DNA from: JAHJQQ01 sp964458835
GTDB taxonomy: Bacteria; Pseudomonadota; Gammaproteobacteria; Thiohalobacterales; Thiohalobacteraceae
Reading direction: 5' to 3'
NCBI GenBank assembly: GCA_964458835.1
Contig: CAYWKV010000191.1
Span: 1-5,464, forward strand
DNA: 5,464 bases
Below, piece after piece: positions 1 through 5,463 of this stretch (position 1 is the first letter of the stretch; each line of letters starts with the position of its first letter). The position numbers and the translations under genes are program-made. Below the pieces are notes generated by a model that worked only from the letters and a program-made list of their open reading frames with translations, was not told where the DNA came from and did no database searches.

Positions 1-4
1 AATA

Positions 5-80
5 TGGCGTCCCCTAGGGGAGTCGAACCCCTGTCGCCGCCGTGAAAGGGCGGTGTCCTAGGCCTCTAGACGAAGGGGAC
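5..80 (-). tRNA. tRNA-Glu (anticodon TTC)
   Basis: A complete 76-base tRNA read on the minus strand with the 3' CCA encoded (bases 7 to 5). The acceptor stem GTCCCCT pairs fully with AGGGGAC and is followed by discriminator G. The anticodon stem CCGCC/GGCGG closes the loop CTTTCAC, which puts anticodon TTC at bases 46-44 and so reads GAA/GAG glutamate codons. The T arm has a five-pair AGGGG/CCCCT stem around TTCGACT. It is the last visible gene of a minus-strand unit that begins with tRNA-Ala at 397, with 17 bases between the stop codon of the small membrane-protein gene and its 5' end. Only four bases lie beyond its 3' end in this window, so its terminator or any further tRNA cannot be seen. 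Confidence 0.97.
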
Positions 81-97
81 AGGACTGGCTGCTTGCG

Positions 98-289
98 TTA
101 CTCGTCCGGACGGTGCAGCTGCGTGACCACCACACCGGTGAGCAGGGCCACGAAGCCCAGCGGCACCAGGATCAGCAGATTGACCGCGATCCCTTCCGCG
201 TTCCGGAACATGGCCGTGAAACCGCCCACCAGTCCGATCACGCTGAGCAGGATGCCCAGGTACACTGCGATCCGGCCGAAGCGGTGCAT
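98..289 (-). CDS. Small two-helix membrane protein, function unknown, inside a tRNA operon
   Basis: A 63-residue protein I cannot assign to a named family. It starts MHRFGRIAVYLGILL and contains two hydrophobic stretches, about residues 7-27 and 36-57, joined by a short polar turn (MFRNAEG). It ends in a charged tail (HRPDE). This predicts an inner-membrane hairpin protein without a cleavable signal. An in-frame TGA three codons upstream of the ATG makes this the only ATG that gives both helices. The Shine-Dalgarno match is poor (a GAAG/GTGA stretch). The gene fills the space between tRNA-Ala (32 bases before the ATG) and tRNA-Glu (17 bases after the TAA). No promoter is evident between tRNA-Ala and the ATG, so expression probably depends on the tRNA promoter at 411-440. 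The hydrophobic pattern and clean fit between the tRNAs argue for a real gene; lack of a recognised family and the weak ribosome site argue for caution. Confidence 0.68.
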   Translation of the reverse strand: MHRFGRIAVYLGILLSVIGLVGGFTAMFRNAEGIAVNLLILVPLGFVALLTGVVVTQLHRPDE

Positions 290-321
290 GAACCGTCACT
301 TCAAACGCAAGGCAAAAAAAT

Positions 322-397
<76 letters not shown>

Positions 398-410
398 ACG
401 CGGAGCGCGA

Positions 411-440
411 ACTTTACGCCAGCGGCGCTTCGACTGTCAA
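411..440 (-). promoter_or_regulatory. Sigma70-like promoter of the tRNA-Ala unit
   Basis: On the minus strand a perfect -35 hexamer TTGACA (440-435) is followed after 18 bases by a -10-like TAAAGT (416-411, four of six consensus bases). Initiation would fall near base 404, a few bases before the mature tRNA 5' end at 397. The sequence from the -10 to the tRNA (TCGCGCTCCGCGT) is very GC-rich, the discriminator type known from stringently controlled stable-RNA promoters in proteobacteria. A T-tract at 459-455 lies roughly where an UP element would sit. The hexamers are seen; stringent control and UP function are inferred. Confidence 0.8.
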
Positions 441-495
441 CCTCCGAGGACCGGAAAAACCGCCTTTTCCCCCGGCCTGGCGACCGCGGCCGGCA

Positions 496-513
496 CGGGC
501 CGGACAGGGCCCG
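496..513 (-). other. GC-rich hairpin just after the Lon-like gene, possible transcript end
   Basis: Eight bases past the TGA of the protease gene the minus strand reads CGGGCC, loop CTGTCC, GGCCCG: a perfect six-pair stem. It is not followed directly by a T-run; the nearest is a T5 at 459-455, inside a weak second dyad (GGAAAA/TTTTCC, 453-470). It may stabilise the 3' end of the mRNA or assist termination before the tRNA promoter, but it is not a canonical intrinsic terminator. Confidence 0.3.
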
Positions 514-521
514 CCACGACC

Positions 522-2921
522 TCAGGTGCCGGGGATCGGTGCATCGCGCGGCCCGGCGGCATACGCCTGGCGCAGGTGCGCGAACTTCGCCAGCCGCTGC
601 TGCACACGGCCGTTGACGCTCTTCGGCGGGAAGCTGCCGTCGCGCCGCTGGCGGCCGGCCGGGATGCCGCTCAGCAGCCGCATGGCGGTGTCCACGTCGG
701 CGACCGCGTAGACCCGGAAGCGTCCCGCGCTCACCGCCTCCACCACGTCCTGGCGCAGCATCAGGTGCTGGACGTTGGACTGCGGAATGATGACGCCCTG
801 CTCCCCGGTGAGGCCGCGCTGCGCGCACACGTCGAAGAAGCCCTCGATCTTCTCGTTGACGCCGCCGACCGCCTGCACCCGGCCGTGCTGATCCACCGAG
901 CCGGTCACGGCCAGCGACTGCGCCAGCGGCAGCGCCGCCAGCGAGGACAGCAGCGCGCACAGTTCGGCGAGCGAAGCGCTGTCGCCCTCGACACCGGAAT
1001 AGGACTGTTCGAAGGTGAGGCTGGCGGCCAGCGACAGCGGGAACTCCTGGGCATAGCGCGCGCCGAGGAAGCTCGACAGGATGAACACGCCCTTGGAATG
1101 CACCGGCCCGGCCATGTCGACCTCACGCTCGATGTCGACGACCTCGCCCTCGCCCAGGCGCGTGGTGGCGCTGATGCGCGCCGGCAGACCGAAGGTGAAG
1201 TTGCCGGCATCCAGCACCGACAGGCCGTTGACCTGGCCGACGAGCCGGCCGCCGGTCGCGATGTTGAGGACGCCGCGGAGGATCTCCTCGTGCAGGCGGT
1301 CGCGCACCCGGTCCAGACGCTCGATGCGGGCGTCGACGGCACGCACCACGTCGCCCGCCTCCACCAGCGGCCGCCCGGCCTCGCCGGCGAAGTGATCCGC
1401 CTCCTGCATCAGATCCAGAACATCGCGCATGCGCGTGGACAGCTTGCGGCCGTCGGCGGCCAGGCGCGCGCTGAAGTCGATCACCGCGGCCACCGCCTCG
1501 CGGTCGAAGGCGCGCAGTTCTTCTTTGCGCGCCAGCGCCGCGATCAGGCGCGCATAGCTCTGGACGTTGTCCGGCGAGCGATCGATCTGGTCGTCGAAAT
1601 CCGCCGCGATCTTGAACAGCTCGAGGAACTCCGGATCGTAGGCCTGCAGCAGGTAGTACAGCAGCGGCTCACCCTCCAGGATCACCTTGACGTTCAGGGG
1701 CACGGGCTCCGGTTCCAGCGACACGGTGCTGATCAGGCTCCAGGCCTGGCCGAGCGACTCGATGCGCAGCTCACGCGCGCGCAGTACGCGCTTGAGGCCC
1801 TCCCAGGCGAACGGCTGGCTCAGCAGGCGGTGCGCCTCGATCACCAGATAGCCGCCGTTGGCGCGGTGCAGCGCGCCCGGCCGGATGAGGTTGAAGTCGG
1901 TGACCAGGGCGCCGAACTGGGCGATGTGCTCGATGCGTCCGATCAGCGCCGTGTAGGTCGGGTTGTCCTCGAACACGATTGGCGCGCCGCGCGTGGCGCC
2001 GTGGTCGACCAGCACGTTGACCTGATAGCGCCGGAACGCCGCCTGCTGATCGTCGCCGCCGTGCGTGCGCGGCAGAAACTCCTGGGCGTTCTGCACGATC
2101 TCCTGCTCCACGCTGTCGAGGTAGGCGAGCACCGTGGGCAGATCGGTGAATTGGGTACGGATGCCCGTCAGCTGCTGGTGCACGACGACGCGCGTCACCT
2201 CGTGGCGCAGGCGGCGGATGGTGGCGCGCCGCTCCTTCTGCCACTCGGGGACGCGACGCTCGAGGATGTCGGCAAGCTCCGCCTGCAGCGCACCGACCTT
2301 ATCCTCGATGGCGCGCTGCGTCTCGGCGGGCAGCCGGGTGAAGGCGGCGGCGTCCAGCACGTCGCCGTCGTACAGCGGCGCGAACGTGAACTCGCCCGGC
2401 TGTTCGTAGAGCTTGACCTGCTGGCTCTCGGCCTTCTCGCGCAGGGCCTGCACGGCCTGCGCCTGACGCTCCTCGAAGCCGCGGTCGATCTGCCGCAGGC
2501 GCGCCTTGAACTCGTCGCTCTCCAGTGCCGCCGGGATCGCCCCGCCGAGCTCGTCGAGCAGTTGCCGCATGGCGTGGCGCAGCGCGGTGCCGCGACCCGG
2601 CGGCAGCTGCAGCAGCCGCGGGCAGTTGGGCGTGTCGAAGTTGGACACGTAGCAGATGTCCGGCGGCACCGTGCTCTGCACCGCCTGGCGTTCCAGCATG
2701 GCGATCACCGCCGAGTGCTTGCCGATGCCGCTGGCACCGAAGGCGAAGACGTTGTAGCCGTCATGGCGCGCGGCCAGACCGAAACGCATGGCGCCCAGGG
2801 CACGGTCCTGGCCGAGCACGCCCTCCAGGTCGGGGATCTCGTCGGTGCTGCGGAACGGCAGGTCGTCCGGATTGCAGCGGGTGCTCAGGACCTCCGGCGG
2901 TACGGCTGCTTGGGGTTTCAT
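522..2921 (-). CDS. Lon-family AAA+ protease (peptidase S16, AAA_32/LonB-like type)
   Basis: A 799-residue ATP-dependent serine protease related to Lon, expected in the cytoplasm to unfold and degrade proteins. In order: an N-terminal segment with CNPDDLPF (16-23) and VLGQDRALGAMRFGL (35-49); Walker A GASGIGKH (62-69, Lys68); a charged, probably coiled-coil insertion (about 134-245); a Walker B-like segment GGYLVIEAH (356-364); an arginine-rich helical part (about 450-545); and a C-terminal Lon protease domain (about 550-750). Catalytic Ser648 lies in EGDSAS and Lys691 in GGVNEKIEG, 43 residues apart as in E. coli Lon (Ser679/Lys722). This type lacks the long Lon N-domain and belongs with COG1067 proteins such as E. 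coli YcbZ/LonH. An upstream in-frame ATG at 2978 exists, but MKPQAA at 2921 is preferred because AAGAGG lies four bases before it and the extra 19 residues (PPPLPTAQPRRN...) look like untranslated leader. The gene stands alone, divergent from the archease operon. Its substrates are not known from sequence. Confidence 0.93.
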   Translation of the reverse strand: MKPQAAVPPEVLSTRCNPDDLPFRSTDEIPDLEGVLGQDRALGAMRFGLAARHDGYNVFAFGASGIGKHSAVIAMLERQAVQSTVPPDICYVSNFDTPNCPRLLQLPPGRGTALRHAMRQLLDELGGAIPAALESDEFKARLRQIDRGFEERQAQAVQALREKAESQQVKLYEQPGEFTFAPLYDGDVLDAAAFTRLPAETQRAIEDKVGALQAELADILERRVPEWQKERRATIRRLRHEVTRVVVHQQLTGIRTQFTDLPTVLAYLDSVEQEIVQNAQEFLPRTHGGDDQQAAFRRYQVNVLVDHGATRGAPIVFEDNPTYTALIGRIEHIAQFGALVTDFNLIRPGALHRANGGYLVIEAHRLLSQPFAWEGLKRVLRARELRIESLGQAWSLISTVSLEPEPVPLNVKVILEGEPLLYYLLQAYDPEFLELFKIAADFDDQIDRSPDNVQSYARLIAALARKEELRAFDREAVAAVIDFSARLAADGRKLSTRMRDVLDLMQEADHFAGEAGRPLVEAGDVVRAVDARIERLDRVRDRLHEEILRGVLNIATGGRLVGQVNGLSVLDAGNFTFGLPARISATTRLGEGEVVDIEREVDMAGPVHSKGVFILSSFLGARYAQEFPLSLAASLTFEQSYSGVEGDSASLAELCALLSSLAALPLAQSLAVTGSVDQHGRVQAVGGVNEKIEGFFDVCAQRGLTGEQGVIIPQSNVQHLMLRQDVVEAVSAGRFRVYAVADVDTAMRLLSGIPAGRQRRDGSFPPKSVNGRVQQRLAKFAHLRQAYAAGPRDAPIPGT

Positions 2922-2925
2922 CGGA

Positions 2926-2931
2926 CCTCTT
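2926..2931 (-). promoter_or_regulatory. Ribosome binding site of the Lon-like gene
   Basis: The minus strand reads AAGAGG, then TCCG, then ATG (2921-2919). This is the best Shine-Dalgarno match near the 5' end of the reading frame and decides for the 799-residue start over the longer 818-residue one. The four-base spacing is slightly short. Confidence 0.6.
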
Positions 2932-2989
2932 CTGTATTGGTTGCGTCGGGGCTGCGCCGTCGGCAACGGCGGGGGCACCGGTGGTCATC

Positions 2990-2995
2990 ATGATA
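2990..2995 (-). promoter_or_regulatory. Candidate -10 element for the Lon-like gene
   Basis: TATCAT on the minus strand matches the sigma70 -10 consensus at five of six bases and lies 68 bases upstream of the ATG. At 17-18 bases further upstream there is no recognisable TTGACA, so this is only a candidate. A 6-pair hairpin (CGCCGT, loop TGCCG, ACGGCG; 2955-2971) would lie in the resulting leader. Confidence 0.3.
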
Positions 2996-3106
2996 AGCAT
3001 TCCCACAGCCGCAGACACTAGGCCACCCCGTCGCCGCCGTCCTTGCGACAGGTCAGGTGCACCCGGAATGCCCGGCAAGCGCCCGGCCGCGACCGGCAAA
3101 CTCGGC

Positions 3107-3112
3107 TATCCT
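3107..3112 (+). promoter_or_regulatory. Candidate -10 element for the archease-rtcB operon
   Basis: TATCCT matches four of six -10 consensus positions and sits inside a small perfect dyad, CTATC-CT-GATAG (3106-3117). It lies 74 bases upstream of the preferred archease ATG. No good -35 hexamer is visible at the right distance, so an activator or another promoter may be involved. Confidence 0.28.
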
Positions 3113-3186
3113 GATAGATGTACGAGAAAGCCGCAGTTGGTCCGATCATGTCGATCGCGGTCCATGCAGCCCGTCGAGCCGCCGCC

Positions 3187-3696
3187 ATGAGCCACGATCC
3201 GTTCCTCGAGTCGCTCCGCCCCGCAGGCGACCAGCCGCCGACCGGGGCGACTTCCGCACCGCAGTGGGAGCACTTCCCGCACGCTGCCGACATCGGCGTA
3301 CGCGGCTTCGGTACGACGGCAGAAGAGGCCTTCGAGCAGGCGGCGGTGGCCATGACCGCGGTGATCACCGATCCCGCCACCATCCAGCCGCATCAGGCCG
3401 TGACCGTCGAGTGCCGTGCGCCCGATCTCGAACTGCTGCTGATCGACTGGCTCAATGCCCTGATCTACGAGATGGCGACGCGGCACCTGCTGTTCGGCGC
3501 CTTCGCGGTGAGCATCCACGGCCATCACCTGCACGGTACCGCCTGGGGCGAGCCGCTGGATCCCGCACGTCACCAGCCGGCCGTGGAGATCAAGGGCGCG
3601 ACCTTCACCGAGCTGCGGGTCGCCCGGGACGTGCCCGGGGACGCGTCCATGGATGCGCCACGGCGCTGGCGGGCGCAGTGCATCGTGGACGTCTGA
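3187..3696 (+). CDS. Archease (RtcB-activating protein)
   Basis: A 169-residue archease (COG1371 family). Archease speeds the guanylylation step of the RNA ligase RtcB and lets it turn over repeatedly. The fold begins at WEHFPHAADIGVRGFG (27-42), where Asp35 matches the conserved metal-binding Asp of the H-T/A-A-D-I motif. It continues with AEEAFEQAAVAM (45-56), the PDLELLLIDWLNALIYE helix (79-95), EIKGATFTELRV (134-145, counterpart of the usual K-A-x-T-Y segment), and ends CIVDV with the conserved C-terminal Asp168. The usual length is about 140 residues; the surplus is a polar N-terminal tail of about 26 residues and a short loop at 148-161. The start is uncertain: in-frame ATGs at 3118 and 3148 are possible and none of the three has a good Shine-Dalgarno. 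The 3187 start was chosen because the residues before it are Arg/Ala-rich and not family-like. The stop is 2 bases before rtcB, so the pair is one operon. Confidence 0.92.
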   Translation: MSHDPFLESLRPAGDQPPTGATSAPQWEHFPHAADIGVRGFGTTAEEAFEQAAVAMTAVITDPATIQPHQAVTVECRAPDLELLLIDWLNALIYEMATRHLLFGAFAVSIHGHHLHGTAWGEPLDPARHQPAVEIKGATFTELRVARDVPGDASMDAPRRWRAQCIVDV

Positions 3697-3698
3697 GC

Positions 3699-5129
3699 AT
3701 GGATCTGGAGCTGCTGCAACACCGGGACGACTGCGAGTGGGTGATCCCGCGGCAGGGCGACATGCGCGTGCCGGGCGTGATCTACGCCCCCGAGGCACTG
3801 ATCCGCGACATGGACCACAAGGTCTACGAGCAGCTAGTCAACGTCGCCACCCTGCCCGGCATCGTCGAGGCCGCCTACGCCATGCCCGATGCCCACTGGG
3901 GCTACGGCTTTCCCATCGGCGGCGTCGCCGCCTTCGATCCCGACCAGGGCGGCGTGGTATCCGCGGGCGGCGTCGGCTTCGACATCTCCTGCGGCGTGCG
4001 CACGCTGACCACCGGCCTGGTGCGCGCCGACATCGAGGCCGTCAAGCGGCGCCTGGCCGACACCCTGTTCGCGCGCATTCCCGCCGGGCTGGGCAGCACC
4101 GGTGCGCTGCGCCTCGGCGGCGCCGCCATGGACGACATGCTGTGCGGCGGCGCACGCTGGGCGGTCGAACAGGGCTATGGCGAACCCGCCGATCTCGACC
4201 GCACCGAGGAGCACGGCTGCGTCGCCGGTGCCGATCCCGATGCCGTGTCGCAGCACGCCAAGAACCGCCAGAAGGACGAGATGGGCACCCTGGGCTCGGG
4301 CAACCATTATCTCGAGGTACAGATCGTCAACGCGGTGTACGCCGCCGATGCGGCGCAGACATTCGGGCTGCGCGAGGGCGATGCCGTGGTCAGCATCCAC
4401 TGCGGCTCGCGTGGGCTGGGACATCAGATCGGCACGGAATACCTCAAGCACATGGTGCTGGCGGCGCACGAGTTCGGCATCCGCCTGCCCGACCGCGAAC
4501 TGGCCTGCGCGCCGCTGCACTCGGCGCTGGGACAGGCCTACCTGGGCGCGATGCGCGCCGGCATCAACTGCGCGCTGGCCAACCGCCAGATCCTCACCCG
4601 GCTCACGCGCGATGCCTTCGCCGCGGTGCTGCCGCAGGCGACGCTGCGGCTGCTGTACGATGTCTCGCACAACACCTGCAAGGAGGAGCAGCACGCCGTC
4701 GACGGCCATCCGCGCCGGCTGTTCGTGCACCGCAAGGGCGCGACGCGCGCACTCGGGCCGCACCATCCGCAGTTGCCGCCGGAATTCGGGGCGGCGGGAC
4801 AGCCGGTGCTGATCGGCGGGTCCATGGGCACCTGTTCCTACGTGCTCGCCGGCCTCGGCAGCAGCGCGCACCAGTCGTTCGCCTCGGCCTGCCACGGCGC
4901 CGGCCGGGCCATGAGCCGGCACGCGGCGACGCGCCAGTGGAGCGGCCGCGCCGTGGTCGACGAGCTGGCCGCGCGCGGCATCCTGATCCGCAGCGTCTCT
5001 CAGCGCGGCGTCGCCGAAGAGGCGCCCGGGGCCTACAAGGACGTCAGCGCCGTCGTCGAGGCGGCGGAACGGGCCGGGCTCGCGCGCAAGGTGGCGCGCC
5101 TCGAACCGCTGGTCTGCATCAAGGGCTGA
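3699..5129 (+). CDS. rtcB: RNA-splicing ligase RtcB, archaeal-type long form
   Basis: A 476-residue GTP- and Mn2+-dependent RNA ligase joining 2',3'-cyclic phosphate or 3'-phosphate ends to 5'-OH ends. All active-site landmarks are present. Asp95 and Cys98 are in GGVGFDISCGVR. Asn202 and His203 are in GTLGSGNHYLEVQ. His234 is in IHCGSRGLGHQIGTEY. His324 is in YDVSHNTCKEE, followed by HRKGATRA (344-351). The nucleotidyl-accepting His399 is in CHGAGRAMSR. The protein ends PLVCIKG with Lys475. Numbering up to His234 coincides with Pyrococcus horikoshii RtcB and is five lower after that (known His329, His404, Lys480). The length matches the archaeal/eukaryotic-type enzyme rather than the shorter E. 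coli form. No intein interrupts it. The ATG follows the archease TGA after GC, with no strong Shine-Dalgarno, which suggests translational coupling. In bacteria the likely role is repair of tRNA, rRNA or other RNAs cut by ribotoxins; the substrate here is unknown. Confidence 0.97.
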   Translation: MDLELLQHRDDCEWVIPRQGDMRVPGVIYAPEALIRDMDHKVYEQLVNVATLPGIVEAAYAMPDAHWGYGFPIGGVAAFDPDQGGVVSAGGVGFDISCGVRTLTTGLVRADIEAVKRRLADTLFARIPAGLGSTGALRLGGAAMDDMLCGGARWAVEQGYGEPADLDRTEEHGCVAGADPDAVSQHAKNRQKDEMGTLGSGNHYLEVQIVNAVYAADAAQTFGLREGDAVVSIHCGSRGLGHQIGTEYLKHMVLAAHEFGIRLPDRELACAPLHSALGQAYLGAMRAGINCALANRQILTRLTRDAFAAVLPQATLRLLYDVSHNTCKEEQHAVDGHPRRLFVHRKGATRALGPHHPQLPPEFGAAGQPVLIGGSMGTCSYVLAGLGSSAHQSFASACHGAGRAMSRHAATRQWSGRAVVDELAARGILIRSVSQRGVAEEAPGAYKDVSAVVEAAERAGLARKVARLEPLVCIKG

Positions 5130-5185
5130 GCGCGTGCGGACCTACGCTCCTGCACTCCGCCCCCGTAAAGCCCGAAATCCTGTTT

Positions 5186-5319
5186 GCCACGGAAACACAC
5201 GGAAGAACACTGAAGTGAATCCAGGTCGCGAAGCGCTGCCGCGACACCTGGCGGTGAGCGGTGCTGTTGTTGTACGGCGCCTTCGATCTTGTCCGTGTTT
5301 TTCCGTGTGCTTCCGTGGC
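5186..5319. repeat. Inverted-repeat element with three phased boxes in each arm
   Basis: The left arm (5186-5213) and the reverse complement of the right arm (5292-5319) agree at 25 of 28 bases. Each arm consists of CACGGAA-like boxes at an exact 10-base period: CACGGAA, CACGGAA, CACTGAA starting at 5188, 5198 and 5208; and TTCCGTG-type boxes at 5291, 5301 and 5311 (the first reads GTCCGTG) on the right. The 78 bases between the arms include a further hairpin at 5221-5251. There is no coding capacity for a transposase. It looks like a dispersed intergenic repeat or miniature mobile-element-like sequence, or a binding array; the window alone shows one copy and cannot say which. A T7 tract 9 bases past the right arm could let the folded element act as a terminator for rtcB. 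Confidence 0.8.
5221..5251. repeat. Inner hairpin of the inverted-repeat element
   Basis: CCAGGT-CGCG (5221-5230) pairs with CGCG (5240-5243) and ACCTGG (5246-5251), leaving a two-base AC bulge and a nine-base loop. This gives ten base pairs between the two outer arms, so the whole element can fold as a long stem with an inner stem-loop. Confidence 0.6.
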
Positions 5320-5410
5320 TGAAATGGGTTTTTTTCAGGAAAAATCCGGTCGTCCATCACCGCGGTCGCGCACATTCCGCGATACGGTTTCGCGCGGGCG
5401 CCGGAAGCAA

Positions 5411-5430
5411 GTGCGCCCTGCCGGGCGCAC
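5411..5430. repeat. Perfect eight-pair GC-rich hairpin
   Basis: GTGCGCCC, loop TGCC, GGGCGCAC. On the plus strand it is followed by CACAAAAAA, so it is not a terminator in that direction. On the minus strand it lies just downstream of the T6 of the terminator at 5434-5463, where it may serve as a second, back-up or RNA-stabilising hairpin. Confidence 0.6.
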
Positions 5431-5433
5431 CAC

Positions 5434-5463
5434 AAAAAAGGGAGGGCGCCGCAGCGCCCTCCC
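5434..5463 (-). terminator. Intrinsic terminator for a minus-strand gene beyond the right edge
   Basis: Read on the minus strand: GGGAGGGCGC, four-base loop TGCG, GCGCCCTCCC (a perfect ten-pair stem, 5463-5440), followed immediately by six T (5439-5434). This is the canonical rho-independent form, so a gene reading leftwards should end shortly after base 5464. On the plus strand the A6 precedes the stem; if a T-run followed outside the window the terminator would be bidirectional and could also serve rtcB, but this cannot be seen. Confidence 0.85.

Noticed and set aside
453..470. GGAAAA/TTTTCC dyad as an intrinsic terminator of the Lon-like gene
   Set aside because: The stem is A/T-rich and weak, and the T-run is part of its 3' arm rather than following it. 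The same T-tract may instead be an upstream element of the tRNA promoter.
576..2993. An 805-codon open frame on the plus strand across nearly the whole Lon-like gene
   Set aside because: It is exactly antisense to a gene with clear Walker A and Lon catalytic motifs. Its product is a low-complexity run rich in Ala, Arg, Gln, His and Leu with no recognisable domain, as expected from a high-GC codon shadow.
2761..3099. A 112-codon minus-strand frame with a signal-peptide-like stretch (GMLIMMTTGAPAVADG)
   Set aside because: Beyond that stretch it runs into the Lon-like gene in a wrong frame as Pro/Arg/Gly-rich sequence. It has no ribosome site and is explained as leader DNA plus shadow.
3057..3698. 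Upstream extension of the rtcB frame to an ATG at 3057 (690 residues)
   Set aside because: The extension overlaps the whole archease gene in another frame and its residues are Arg/Pro-rich without homology signs. RtcB proper begins MDLELLQHR at 3699, giving catalytic residue numbers that match P. horikoshii RtcB.
3834..4922. A 362-codon open frame antisense to rtcB
   Set aside because: It mirrors the well-supported rtcB frame, is biased toward Ala, Gly, Arg and His, and has no motif of its own.
3653..5218. A 521-codon open frame in another plus-strand frame of rtcB
   Set aside because: It is dominated by Arg and Ala runs, the typical +1 shadow of a GC-rich gene, and it conflicts with the intact rtcB frame.
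5186..5319. CRISPR-like array
   Set aside because: The repeated boxes are only 7 bases at a 10-base period and face in opposite directions in the two arms. There are no spacers of uniform length and no cas genes.
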